Source: Clostridia bacterium
Lineage (GTDB): Bacteria > Bacillota > Clostridia > Lachnospirales > Lachnospiraceae
Direction of reading: 5' to 3'
DNA: 64,000 bases
Assembly (NCBI GenBank): GCA_910576205.1
Contig: CAJTHL010000001.1
Location: forward strand, 1 to 64,000
In this document: positions 51,903 through 60,256 of the stretch, in pieces
How the letters are laid out: each line of letters begins with the position of its first letter
How positions within the stretch are numbered: position 1 is the stretch's first letter
Made by a program: the position numbers and the translations under genes
The notes under the pieces: model-generated
What the model saw: only the letters and a program-made list of their open reading frames with translations
Database searches by the model: none
What the model was told of the DNA's origin: nothing

Positions 51903-51991
51903 AAGCCGGTGTAGCAACATCTAAAAAAGAGCAGAATATCCCTCTTTTCCAAGATATCTGACTCTTTTCCATGTGTTGATCACACCAGCTT
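51903..51991. repeat. Long imperfect nested hairpin
   Basis: AAGCCGGTGTAGCAACA (51903-51919) pairs with TGTTGATCACACCAGCTT (51974-51991) with one mismatch and a two-base bulge. Inside it, AAAAGAG (51925-51931) pairs with CTCTTTT (51942-51948). Both arms are flanked by T/A runs. It could be a bidirectional terminator or a small structured RNA or miniature element. Confidence 0.45.
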
Positions 51992-52064
51992 ATTTGTCAA
52001 ACTGTATAATGTTTAGTGAAAATTAGTATAGCAGGTTAGAATGCTTTTGTCAATAAAAATTTAG

Positions 52065-52081
52065 GGATTTATCAAGTTTTT
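52065..52081 (+). repeat. 17-bp direct repeat, left copy
   Basis: GGATTTATCAAGTTTTT is repeated exactly at 54175-54191, so the pair brackets the whole IS30/IS3 composite. The distance to the IS30 end is about 88 bp here and 11 bp on the right, so it is not a simple target duplication. Confidence 0.6.
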
Positions 52082-52301
52082 AAAAATTTCAACCTTTTTT
52101 TGAACAATTTTTCAGTTTCGGCATATTTACTAATTTGGTAGTGGGTATTTTGTAGAATTTAACTATACAGAATGAAATACAGCAGATGTGCTACCCTCAC
52201 TATACCAGAGTGCGCCCGCCTTGTAAACTCCCTTTTGCTGGAATGGGCGCAGTTTTAAGGCTGCCACTGCTGCCAGCCTCTCAAAGTTGCTGTATCTGAT
52301 A

Positions 52302-52618
52302 TTAAGCCAGCTTTTCCAGCTCTTCTTTGAAAAGCTCCCCAGCAGAACGGTAGCCATGTATCCTGCGTGGGTATCCGTTTATCCAGCTCTCTATTTTCTC
52401 TATTTCCTCGTCGGTCTTGTCGTCAAAGTTTGTCCCCTTTGGCACTTTTCGCCGTACCATTTTATTTGTTACCTCATTCGTGCCACGCTCCCAGCTACTA
52501 TATGGGTGGCAGTAATATAAATGTGTCCTCTTTTCCCCCTCTTCCAGTATAGAACGCTCTAAGCCGTTCACGTCGGCAAACTCACTGCCATTGTCTACCG
52601 TGATTGTCTTAAATTGGA
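52302..52618 (-). pseudogene. IS30-family transposase, C-terminal part
   Basis: About 105 residues beginning FKTITVDNGSEFAD, which carries the second catalytic Asp, followed by YYCHPYSSWERGTNE with the catalytic Glu, and KVPKGTNFDD, RRIHGYRSAGELF to the stop. This is the conserved second half of IS30 DDE transposases. The frame is cut at about 52618 by the left end of the IS3-type element. The stretch between this and the N-terminal fragment, roughly 150-180 residues, is missing from the window. Confidence 0.9.
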
Positions 52619-52691
52619 TCTATACTATAAAAGTAGACACTATTCTGCACTATCTGTTATAATAAATTATACACAAAGAAGGAGGTTCCTT

Positions 52692-52979
52692 ATGGCCACT
52701 AACAGCTACACAAAATACGATGAAGATTTTAAAAAGTCTCTCGTCTCTTTACATCAAAATGGTAAAACACAAACCCAGCTCTGCAAGGAATACGGCGTCT
52801 CCCAGTCCGCTCTCGGTAAATGGGTCAAACAATACTCTACGGTTGAGATGGACGACGGTGACGTCCTTACCGCCAAGCAGGTAAAGGAACTGCAAAAACG
52901 CAATGCCCAGCTCGAAGAGGAGAACCTTATCCTAAAAAAAGCGATTGCCATCTTCACGCCACACTCAAACAACGATTAG
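52692..52979 (+). CDS. IS3-family OrfA (HTH protein)
   Basis: A 95-residue protein from ATG 52692 (GGAGG at 52681-52685). It has a helix-turn-helix (YDEDFKKSLVSLHQNGKTQTQLCKEYGVSQSALGKWV) followed by a leucine-zipper-like coiled coil (KQVKELQKRNAQLEEENLILKKA). OrfA binds the terminal repeats and, by -1 frameshifting near its end, gives the OrfAB transposase. The reading frame is intact. Confidence 0.9.
   Translation: MATNSYTKYDEDFKKSLVSLHQNGKTQTQLCKEYGVSQSALGKWVKQYSTVEMDDGDVLTAKQVKELQKRNAQLEEENLILKKAIAIFTPHSNND
52934..52941 (+). promoter_or_regulatory. Programmed -1 frameshift site of the IS3-type element
   Basis: A7-G within CTA-AAA-AAA-GCG. Slipping back one base changes the frame from AIAIF (orfA) to SDCHLH, which continues into orfB without a stop. 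The A6-G slippery run is typical of IS3-family elements. Confidence 0.8.
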
Positions 52980-53838
52980 ACGCGGTTCATAAGCTCCGCT
53001 TCCAGCACTGCATCAAGACCCTCTGCCGGGTCCTTCGGGTCAACAGAAGCACTTATTACAAGCATTTCTCTTCACAGCCCGCTCCCCGTATCCGGGAGAA
53101 CCAGCATATTGCTTCCCTGATTCTCCATATCCATGCGGATTACAGGAAGCGCCTCGGAGCTTACAAAACCACCTACATCCTTCTGCGTGATTATGGCATT
53201 CACATCAGTGTCGGCAGAGTGTACCGGCTGATGAAACACTTACAGCTTCCTAAAATGTCCACCGATAAACCTTCTGCTCCGGCCAGATGTTCTGACAATG
53301 AGGCCTGTGCGAACCATCTGCAGCAAATTTTAAACAGAAAGCTCCCAATCTTGTATGGGCCAGTGACATTACCTTTCTCAAAGTCGGAAGGAAATGGTAC
53401 TATCTGTGTATTGTGATGGATCTCTTTTCCAGGAAGGTCATTGCCTGGCATGTTTCTGCCCATGCTGATACAGAACTGGTTATCACTGCATTTCGAAGAG
53501 CTTACGAAAAACGGAAGGCCCCTTACGGCCTTATGTTTCACTCCGACCGGGGAACCCAGTATACCGCCTTCGCATTCCGGCAGCTTCTGGATTCTCTGAA
53601 TGTTGTGCAGTCTTTTTCAAAGAAAGGCTATCCGTTTGACAATGCCCGCTGTGAATGCTTTTTCAAATATCTGAAGAAAGAAGAAACAGACCGCAAATGT
53701 TACCGTTCCCTGCAGGAGCTGCAGCTTTCTATATTTGAGTACATAGAAGGGTACTACAATTCAAAAAGACCGCATGGCACGCTGAATATGCTTACTCCAA
53801 ACGAAGCGGAAGTATTATACTGGGAGCAGAATTCCTAG
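52937..53838 (+). pseudogene. IS3-family OrfB integrase, broken by a one-base deletion
   Basis: The upstream frame (…LDAVHKLRFQHCIKTLCRVLRVNRSTYYKHF…, then RENQHIASLI and GRVYRLMKHLQL) runs to about 53325. The homopolymer region CAGCAAATTTT lacks one A, and the protein resumes one frame over as NFKQKAPNLVWASDITFLK to the stop at 53838. The DDE residues are spread over the resumed part: ASD, FHSDRGTQYT, and ARCECFFKYLKKEE. With normal A-run length the frame would be whole, so this copy is inactive unless a second frameshift occurs. Confidence 0.85.
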
Positions 53839-53885
53839 TCTGCTCCTTAAAACTTTTATACTTTTTTGTGTCTACTTACTTGACT

Positions 53886-54023
53886 ATAGTCCAGTTCCTT
53901 GTAAATCGTATCTCTATGCACTCCCAGCGCTCCTGCAATCATTACTACGCTATCGCCAGCCTTAAGCATCTTTTCTATTGTCCGTCTGTCCTCATAGCGT
54001 AATCTTTTATACTTCCTTGCCAC
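53886..54023 (-). pseudogene. IS30-family transposase, N-terminal part
   Basis: About 46 residues from GTG 54023 (AAAGGAG site nine bases upstream): ARKYKRLRYEDRRTIEKML, then SVVMIAGALGVHRDTIYKEL, the helix-turn-helix of IS30 transposases. The frame ends at the right junction with the IS3-type element. Confidence 0.85.
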
Positions 54024-54174
54024 TGTCCCCGCTCCTTTCTGCTTAATGGTAAAAAAATAAGCGTGTCAGAGTTTCTACACTCTGCACGCTCTCCTTTTTC
54101 TCTGCTATTCCAATAAAAAAAGAAATTCGGCAGAGGTTTATAACCTCTTGTCGAATTTCATTCTAAAACTTATC

Positions 54175-54191
54175 GGATTTATCAAGTTTTT
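54175..54191 (+). repeat. 17-bp direct repeat, right copy
   Basis: Exact copy of 52065-52081, eleven bases outside the presumed IS30 right end. Confidence 0.6.
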
Positions 54192-54251
54192 GCCGCTATA
54201 TACAAATTCCTTCCGAAAAGCTTTCCTTCCCCAAATGCCGGGGTATCCCGC

Positions 54252-55331
54252 CTACCACTCCGACAGGATCCAGTCCTCCGGCGCGGATGCCACCGTGGAC
54301 CGGCGCACCACAAGGCGGCCGTCCATCAGGATTTTGCACACAGACTTTCCGCTGTCCTGGTTTTCGATCCTGTCAAAGAGGACCCGGGCCGCCTCAATGC
54401 CCGCATGACGCTTCTTTATATGTATGGTAGACAGGGAGGGCTCCACAATGCTGGAGATAAAGATATCGTCGTAACCGATGAGCCGTATCTCCTCCGGCAC
54501 CCTCCTTCCGTACTCCTTCAGCACCTTCAGGGCGCCCACCGCCATCTGGTCGTTTCCGCAGAAAACCCCGTCCAAGTCCGGCACATTTTCCAACAGCTCC
54601 TTCATGGCCCGGTAGCCTCCCTGGTGGCTGTAATTTCCCTTCACGATCATTTTTCTGGTGTTCACCCTAAGACCGTTCTTTTTCATGGTATCCAGGTATC
54701 CCTCAATACGCTCCTCCACGATCTCCATGTGATCCGGCCCGCTGATATGGCAGATTTTGCGGCACCCGCAATCGTAAAGGTGCTGCACCGCTATGGAGGA
54801 ATTTTCATAGCCGTCAAAATAGACAGAATCGATACCGTACCCGGAAAAATCCCGCTCCAGGCTCACAATCGGCGTCTTTTTATATTTGTCCGCCAGTTTC
54901 TTAAGCTTCTCACAGTAATTGGCGCTGCGCTCCTTTGACACAACGGAGGCAAAGATAATACCGTCAACCCGGTTATTGATGTACTGCCGGAAAAGCTCCA
55001 GCTCATATTTCTCCGCAGACTGGTTTCCGTAAACGCTTCTGGCGTCGCTTAAAAGCACCTGGTAACCTCTCTGCGTGGCCACCTCGTCGATGCCCTTCAC
55101 CACGTACGGGTAAAATACGCCGTACATGTCCCCTGTAATGACGCCGATAATCCCCGAATGCTTGCTCTTCATCTGCTGCGCGATAGGGTTTGCCTCGTAG
55201 GACAGTTCAACCGCCGCGGACCGTACCCGCTCCGCCAGCACAGGGCTTACATACCGCTTTCCGTTCAGCACATTGGACACGGTGGAGATGGAAACGCCCG
55301 CTTTTCTGGCTACATCTTTAATCCCGACCAT
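54252..55331 (-). CDS. LacI-family transcriptional regulator
   Basis: A 359-residue protein; ATG 55331 gives the typical LacI start (IKDVARKAGVSISTVSNVLNGKRYVSP), the helix-turn-helix plus hinge helix, with AAGGAAAA upstream. Residues about 60-330 are the periplasmic-binding-protein-like effector domain (GVITGDMYGVFYPYVVKGIDE, DGIIFASVV, HISGPDHMEIVEERIEGY, GVFCGNDQMAVGALKVL, GYDDIFISSIVEPSLSTI). It follows the sugar genes on the same strand by 58 bp and very likely controls them in response to the sugar or a phosphorylated intermediate. No lac-type operator was identified, as the operon promoter is outside the window. Confidence 0.9.
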   Translation of the reverse strand: MVGIKDVARKAGVSISTVSNVLNGKRYVSPVLAERVRSAAVELSYEANPIAQQMKSKHSGIIGVITGDMYGVFYPYVVKGIDEVATQRGYQVLLSDARSVYGNQSAEKYELELFRQYINNRVDGIIFASVVSKERSANYCEKLKKLADKYKKTPIVSLERDFSGYGIDSVYFDGYENSSIAVQHLYDCGCRKICHISGPDHMEIVEERIEGYLDTMKKNGLRVNTRKMIVKGNYSHQGGYRAMKELLENVPDLDGVFCGNDQMAVGALKVLKEYGRRVPEEIRLIGYDDIFISSIVEPSLSTIHIKKRHAGIEAARVLFDRIENQDSGKSVCKILMDGRLVVRRSTVASAPEDWILSEW

Positions 55332-55389
55332 AAAACATTTTCCTTCATAATTTTTAGTACCCTCAGTATAAAGGTTTCTGTCGGTTTCA

Positions 55390-56253
55390 TCAAGTAATAT
55401 CTGGAAATTTCTCCTGCGCATTGTAAAGCAGCTCTCTCATCCGGCTGTTCACCCGGAAAAGCTCCTCCTTCCACCAGGGACTTCCTGTATGCCAGAATTC
55501 CACGGTATATTTCCGCACTCCCAGGGCCCACGCCGCGGGAATGGCCTTTTCAAACTCCACATGCCCCTGGCCAAAGGGCACTTCCCGGAAAATGCCAGGC
55601 CTCGTCTCCTTTAAGTGAACCGCCGCAATATGGCCGGCCCCCTGCTCCATATCCTCAATCATATCCGTACCGTATAAAACAGAGGCGTTTGTCAGGTTTC
55701 CGATATCCGGGTATACGGCCAGATAGGGGGACTCCTCCCTTCTCACATACCGCATGGCCTTTGTGACCGTATTCATAAACTCCGTCTCCATGGTCTCAAA
55801 TCCCAGCATCACCCCCGCGCTGGCCGCCATACGGACGGCCTTTGACAGATTTTCAAAAAAACGTTTTTTTGTAGTGTAAGAAGAAGCCTCATAGTATACA
55901 TCATACCCTGCAAGCTGGATTAACCTAACGCCCAGGTCATCAGCCAGGCGGATGGCCTTCTCCATAATCTCAAGCCCCCGGGCCGCCCTCCCCGGCTCTT
56001 CGCTTCCCAGAGGATATTTCCGGTGTCCCGACAGGCACATGGTACGGATGGGAAGGCCTTTTTCGTACATCAGACACACCAGCTCCCGCCGTTCCTCCAT
56101 GCCCATCTCCAGCCGGGCAAGCTTTTCCTTTGTCTCATCAATGCTGATCTCCAGATAGTCATACCCTGCCGCCAAAGCGCTTTCCAGTTTCGTCTCCCAG
56201 GATATGTCCCCCGGCATGGCCTTCTCATACAGCCCCAGCGTGTACTGCCTCAC
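55390..56253 (-). CDS. L-ribulose-5-phosphate (L-xylulose-5-P) 3-epimerase-like protein
   Basis: A 287-residue TIM-barrel of the xylose-isomerase-like/UlaE family. It starts MRQYTLGLYEKAMPGDISWETKL, as UlaE/SgbU proteins do, and has the metal ligands Glu in LGFETMETEFM, Asp in VYPDIGNLTNA, His in AAVHLKETRPG and Glu in KYTVEFW. It would interconvert L-xylulose-5-P and L-ribulose-5-P, following the kinase encoded directly upstream, whose stop it overlaps by 4 bp. The L-ribulose-5-P 4-epimerase needed to reach D-xylulose-5-P is not in the window. Confidence 0.85.
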   Translation of the reverse strand: MRQYTLGLYEKAMPGDISWETKLESALAAGYDYLEISIDETKEKLARLEMGMEERRELVCLMYEKGLPIRTMCLSGHRKYPLGSEEPGRAARGLEIMEKAIRLADDLGVRLIQLAGYDVYYEASSYTTKKRFFENLSKAVRMAASAGVMLGFETMETEFMNTVTKAMRYVRREESPYLAVYPDIGNLTNASVLYGTDMIEDMEQGAGHIAAVHLKETRPGIFREVPFGQGHVEFEKAIPAAWALGVRKYTVEFWHTGSPWWKEELFRVNSRMRELLYNAQEKFPDIT

Positions 56254-57782
56254 AGTCTCTTCCCTCCCTGGTTTTCAAAATGCTGCCAGACGCCGTTCAG
56301 AGCACAAATCACTTCCTGATACACCTGGTATTTCTCTTCGTAAATTTCCTTGTATTCCCGGCGCGGAAAAACCGTTCCGGTAATCTTCACGGTCTTTTCT
56401 ATGGCCGTTTTGTAGTCCGGATAAATCCCTGCGGCAATTCCTGCCGCCATGGCCGCCCCCTGGGCTCCCGTTTCCCTGCCTGCCACCACATCAATGGGAA
56501 TCTGGAGAACGTCCGCAAAGATCTGCACCCACACCGGCGAGTTGGCCGCACCGCCGGAGAGGCGGATGGAGGCAGGCGCCTCCCTGTTCCTAAGGAGCTT
56601 CCTTACATGGGTCAGATGGGAAAATACGATTCCCTCATACACGGCCCGCAGCATATGCTTTCTGGTGTGGTAGGATGTAAGCCCCATAAAGGAGCCCTTT
56701 GCCAGGGGATTTTCATTGGAGCCGTTGAGAAAGGGCAGGAAAACCACCCTGCAGTCCCAGGGCTCTATGGAGGCCGCCCACTGATTGGCCGTGTCATAGA
56801 CAGACCGTCCGGCCCTTAAGGCCTCCTCTGCCTCCCCGCCCATAAGCTGCCGGATAAACCACTCCAGGTTTCCGGCGGAGGTAGGGCTGCTCTCCTCCAC
56901 CAGAAAATAACCTGGAATGCAGAACATGGAGTTAAGGGCCACCGTACCGTTTAAAACGGGTTCTTTCCTTATAAATTCATTGATGCTCCATGTGCCCGCG
57001 ATCATACACATCTGCTTCTCGTCCGAGAGCCCTGTGGCAATGCCGCAGGCGTTGACATCGAACATTCCCGCCGCCACCGGGATTCCTGAAGGAAGCCCGG
57101 TTTCTGCCGAAGCCTCCCTGGTCACATACCCGCAGATCTCTGCCGAACAGCGAAGCGGCGGTAATTTATCATAGACCTCCTGGAGCCCAAACAAGGCCAA
57201 CAGCTCCCTGTCATAAGCCCCTGTTTGCAGGTTCACCAGGTTTCCCCCTGTGGAATCCGAGTATTCCGCAAAGGCTTCCCCCGTAAGCCGGTAGCGGATA
57301 TAATCCTTCACCATGAAAATATACTTTGTCCTTTTTAAGACCTCCGGCTCATGATCCCGCAGCCACGCCAGAAGGCTTACCGGCTGGCAGGCCAGAATAT
57401 CCTGGCAGGATTTTTCAAAGACCTTTTCCCGGATGCCGTTTTCTTTCCATTTTTTTACGTATTCCCAGGCCCTGGTATCTGTGGAGAGAATGCCTCTGTA
57501 GACAGCGCTCCCGTCCTCCCCCACCAGATAGAGGCCCTTTCCATGGCCGGAAAAGGACACGCCCGCAATATCCCCGGGGTCTATGCCGCTCTTTCCTATG
57601 GTCTCCCTCACAGCCGCCGCGTTGCTTCTCCACAGCTCTTCCATATCCCGCTCCGTATAGCCCGGCGCCGGCGTCAGCACAGTCACCGGAACAGAGCAGG
57701 AGGAAACCTGGTTTCCCGTCTCGTCAAAAAGCGCAGCCTTGGAGAACGTACCTCCATTGTCGATTCCCATTAAATATCTCAT
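56250..57782 (-). CDS. FGGY carbohydrate kinase, L-xylulokinase-like
   Basis: A 510-residue FGGY kinase. The N-terminal ASKHA half starts YLMGIDNGGTFSKAALFDE (phosphate 1), with GVSFSGHGKGLYLV and Asp in DTRAW. The C-terminal half has VAAGMFDVNACGIATGL (catalytic Asp), GTWSIN and LSGGAANSPVW (adenosine). The GHGKGLYLV and DVNACG patterns are closer to L-xylulokinase (LyxK) than to D-xylulose or glycerol kinases, consistent with the 3-epimerase next door. Substrate identity remains a prediction. Four-base overlaps on both sides show tight translational coupling in the operon. Confidence 0.85.
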   Translation of the reverse strand: MRYLMGIDNGGTFSKAALFDETGNQVSSCSVPVTVLTPAPGYTERDMEELWRSNAAAVRETIGKSGIDPGDIAGVSFSGHGKGLYLVGEDGSAVYRGILSTDTRAWEYVKKWKENGIREKVFEKSCQDILACQPVSLLAWLRDHEPEVLKRTKYIFMVKDYIRYRLTGEAFAEYSDSTGGNLVNLQTGAYDRELLALFGLQEVYDKLPPLRCSAEICGYVTREASAETGLPSGIPVAAGMFDVNACGIATGLSDEKQMCMIAGTWSINEFIRKEPVLNGTVALNSMFCIPGYFLVEESSPTSAGNLEWFIRQLMGGEAEEALRAGRSVYDTANQWAASIEPWDCRVVFLPFLNGSNENPLAKGSFMGLTSYHTRKHMLRAVYEGIVFSHLTHVRKLLRNREAPASIRLSGGAANSPVWVQIFADVLQIPIDVVAGRETGAQGAAMAAGIAAGIYPDYKTAIEKTVKITGTVFPRREYKEIYEEKYQVYQEVICALNGVWQHFENQGGKRL

Positions 57783-59110
57783 AGACGCTCCCTGTCCAAA
57801 TCCCCCTCTTCCCTGTCCACAGCCGGAACACCGGGACAGTTGGGTCCGAAATGCTTCAGCACAACCAGGGGCTCCACCCTGCTGGCATTTGTGATTGTCA
57901 CGCCTTTTACAGCCGCCTCTTCGGAGACAAAAAACTCGTCCGTGCTCTCCTGCCCAAACCTAAGAAGCGTGGGAGCCTCCGCGTCGTACACACCAAATCT
58001 CCCATGTCCCTGGACGAAAATGCATCCGTACGCCGCATGATCTTTTATAAGGGGTGTCTCTCCCGGATAGACAGTCAGCTCCTTTGCGGCAATGTAGGGA
58101 TTGCCGTATACAATCCATTTCTGGATATAGCTCTTTGTCTGGGTCTCCGTGACAGGCTCCCGGAAATAATGCTTTCTATAATGGGGGTCGGTGTTCTTTT
58201 CCCAGTCCAACAGGCTGAAAATATAGTCCATGTCCCCCCGCTTGTCCTGTGGGCACTCCTCATCCAGCATTTCCGGCGGATAAACCTCCCCGGACACAAT
58301 ATTCTCATACACCGAATTCACGTCCGAGTTCCACTGGGGCTCATAGGTCAGCACGGAGGCCGGGGCGTGAATCACGCCCGCAGGGGTGTACCACCCCGTC
58401 CCAAGCTGTACCCGGTAAGCCCGGGACAGCTCTGTAATACGGGTGTCGTCCTCTGCAAAACGCCGGATCCGTTCCTTGATCTCCTCCGGCTTTACATCCG
58501 GGTCAAAGCCGAAATAGGTATAGTTACACTCCCCAAAATAGTTATTCAACTGCTTGGGGAAATAGTAATTCTCCGGTTTTCCAAGCTTTCCCACCCTCTG
58601 GGCAGCCTCAAAGGTAAGATGCAGATGGTGGAACAGCGGGTTCTCATTGTCGAAAAACTTGGAGTACATGGGCCAGCCGTTGTATTTTTTCATAAGCTCT
58701 TTTCCCACCAGCTCCTCCCCCAGGGTTTTCACCGCGTCCCGAAGGGTAAATCTCACCCCGCTTCCGTATTCTCCGCACACATAGCTCAAGCCCTCATCCG
58801 CCTTTGCGTTTTCCCCGTTCTGGGCGGCGATGGTGGAGGAGAACCAGCGCTCCGTGATGGATCCCCTGGCCATGCCAAACGCGAAGTAATCGTCGGGATG
58901 CAGCTTCAGACGGTGGCCCGCCTTTCCGAATCTTCGAGGCACAAAGGCCGGAAACAGCCGGAATACGCCCTCCCCTTTGGAGAAAGTCTCCCGTATGGCA
59001 CGCGCGTCCCTCAGGGCGCCCTTCACCACCAGATTGCCTGTCTTTTCCGCTTCTGTAAGCCGTTCCTCCAGTTTCCTGTCAGCCTGTCTTATCAGTTCTT
59101 TTTCTGTCAT
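57779..59110 (-). CDS. Cupin-fold, mannose-6-phosphate-isomerase-like protein
   Basis: A 443-residue soluble protein. The middle has FHHLHLTFEAAQRVGK, PKQLNNYFGE and WYTPAGVIHAPAS, which resemble the metal-binding His/Glu/His set of cupin-type phosphosugar isomerases. A later part (YGCIFVQGHGRFGVYDAEAPTLLRFGQ...DEFFVSEEAA) is a second cupin repeat. It could isomerise or epimerise the incoming sugar before phosphorylation; I cannot name the exact reaction. It sits between the binding-protein and kinase genes in the operon, overlapping the kinase start by 4 bp. Confidence 0.6.
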   Translation of the reverse strand: MTEKELIRQADRKLEERLTEAEKTGNLVVKGALRDARAIRETFSKGEGVFRLFPAFVPRRFGKAGHRLKLHPDDYFAFGMARGSITERWFSSTIAAQNGENAKADEGLSYVCGEYGSGVRFTLRDAVKTLGEELVGKELMKKYNGWPMYSKFFDNENPLFHHLHLTFEAAQRVGKLGKPENYYFPKQLNNYFGECNYTYFGFDPDVKPEEIKERIRRFAEDDTRITELSRAYRVQLGTGWYTPAGVIHAPASVLTYEPQWNSDVNSVYENIVSGEVYPPEMLDEECPQDKRGDMDYIFSLLDWEKNTDPHYRKHYFREPVTETQTKSYIQKWIVYGNPYIAAKELTVYPGETPLIKDHAAYGCIFVQGHGRFGVYDAEAPTLLRFGQESTDEFFVSEEAAVKGVTITNASRVEPLVVLKHFGPNCPGVPAVDREEGDLDRERL

Positions 59111-59136
59111 GGTATTTCTCCTTTGGTTTTTCTGCC

Positions 59137-60138
59137 CTATTTGAATTCGTCAAGATTTTCCACGGTTACCAGCTTGTAGGGTATCAGGGTCTCCTTCTCA
59201 AGGTTCTCGCCGTTTACCGCTCTTACCGCAGCCTCCACCGCGCCTGCGCCCTGGCCCACAGCATCCTGGTACACGGTTCCGATAAGCTCCCCGGACTCTA
59301 CAAGCGTCAGCGCGTCGGCAATGGCGTCAATACCTACCACCTTGATGGAATCCTCTTTTCCCGCGGCCTGGATGGCCTTCAGCGCGCCAATGGCCATCTC
59401 GTCGTTCTGAGCCACGACACCGTCGATGTCATCCCCCATCTGCAGCCAGTTCTCCATCAGAGCCATGGCTTCCGCCCGGTCCCAGTTTGCCGTCTGCTCC
59501 GCGATAATTTTGATATCCGGATAATTTTCCAGGACTTCACAGATACCCTGGGAGCGGTCAAGCTGGGCAGAGTGGGCGTTGGGGCCGTCGATAACCACAA
59601 TATTTCCCTTTCCCCCCAGCTCGTCCGCCATCCGCTGCATGGCGATTCTGCCGGAGTCCACGGTATCCCCGCCCACATAACAGGTGGCCTCCTGCACATT
59701 GTCCGTCATGCCGTTTACCACAATAATGGGAATGCCCGCTTCATTGGCCGCATTGACACAGGGAACGCATCCGCTTGAATCATAGGGATTTAAGATAATG
59801 GCATCGCATTTGTCCGTGATAAAGGACTCCACCTGTTTAAGCTGCTCCTCGGCGGAGCCTCTTCCGTCCAGCTCCACCAGCTCCACGCCCATTTCGTCTG
59901 CCTTCTGGGCCGCCGCCTCCGCCATATAGGTGATAAACTCATTGGAAAGGTTCTGGTAGGAGACGCCAATCCTAACGGTCTTATCCCCTGCCGCCTCCGG
60001 CGTCTGGACAGACGCATCCTCAGGTTTTTCCGTATTCTGTGCCGGAGCCGCAGGCGTCTCCCCGCTCTGGGATTTCCCACAGGCTGTAAGCCCCATTACC
60101 AGACCAAGCGTTAACAACATTGCGATTTTTTTCCTCAT
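59137..60138 (-). CDS. RbsB-type sugar ABC substrate-binding lipoprotein
   Basis: A 333-residue lipoprotein from ATG 60138 (AGGAGG eight bases upstream). The lipobox is LTAC, followed by a Gln/Pro/Glu linker. The mature part is a pentose-type periplasmic binding protein (cluster B): RIGVSYQNLSNEFITYMAEAA, DAIILNPYDSSGCVPCVNAANEAGIPIIVVN, VDSGRIAMQRMADELGGKGN, VAQNDEMAIGALKAIQ and VVGIDAIADAL. It captures the sugar for the RbsC/RbsA pair upstream. A 118-bp gap separates it from the permease gene; I saw no terminator there. Confidence 0.92.
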   Translation of the reverse strand: MRKKIAMLLTLGLVMGLTACGKSQSGETPAAPAQNTEKPEDASVQTPEAAGDKTVRIGVSYQNLSNEFITYMAEAAAQKADEMGVELVELDGRGSAEEQLKQVESFITDKCDAIILNPYDSSGCVPCVNAANEAGIPIIVVNGMTDNVQEATCYVGGDTVDSGRIAMQRMADELGGKGNIVVIDGPNAHSAQLDRSQGICEVLENYPDIKIIAEQTANWDRAEAMALMENWLQMGDDIDGVVAQNDEMAIGALKAIQAAGKEDSIKVVGIDAIADALTLVESGELIGTVYQDAVGQGAGAVEAAVRAVNGENLEKETLIPYKLVTVENLDEFK

Positions 60139-60256
60139 TTTCAAATCCTCCTAATTTTAGTACCGCATCTGCCCCTCCAGGCCTCTGTGTACCGGAAAAA
60201 TTTCCGGGGCGTCTGCTGTTTTTATTGATAAATGCCTATGGCAGAAATCCAGAATA

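Larger units (their letters stand above)
51682..52168. other. AT-rich intergenic region left of the IS30 element
   Basis: About 490 bp with no supported gene. It contains the leader of the AAA+ gene, a long imperfect hairpin (51903-51991, listed separately) and the left copy of a 17-bp direct repeat (52065-52081) that recurs right of the IS cluster. Confidence 0.6.
52619..53888 (+). mobile_element. IS3-family (IS150-type) insertion sequence
   Basis: About 1.27 kb. Terminal inverted repeats end in AAGTAGACAC: left at about 52621-52640, right reading inward at about 53888-53868. It contains orfA, an A7-G frameshift site and orfB. It lies inside the IS30 transposase gene; no flanking target duplication is visible, consistent with loss of the IS30 gene's middle at the junction. 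It is probably inactive because of the orfB defect. Confidence 0.8.
52169..54164 (-). mobile_element. IS30-family element, split by an IS3-family insertion
   Basis: The presumed ends share AGAATGAAAT (52169-52178) inverted at 54155-54164. Inside are the C-terminal (52302-52618) and N-terminal (53886-54023) parts of one IS30 transposase in the same orientation, separated by an IS3-type element. Near the right end are two hairpins: AGCGTG...CACGCT at about 54060-54091 and AAATTCG...CGAATTT at about 54123-54158, possibly protecting the transposase from outside transcription. The element is dead. Confidence 0.75.

Noticed and set aside
57851..59179. 442-codon rightward frame opposite the cupin gene
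   Set aside because: Same situation: it mirrors a well-supported operon gene with coupled neighbours and has no recognisable protein features.
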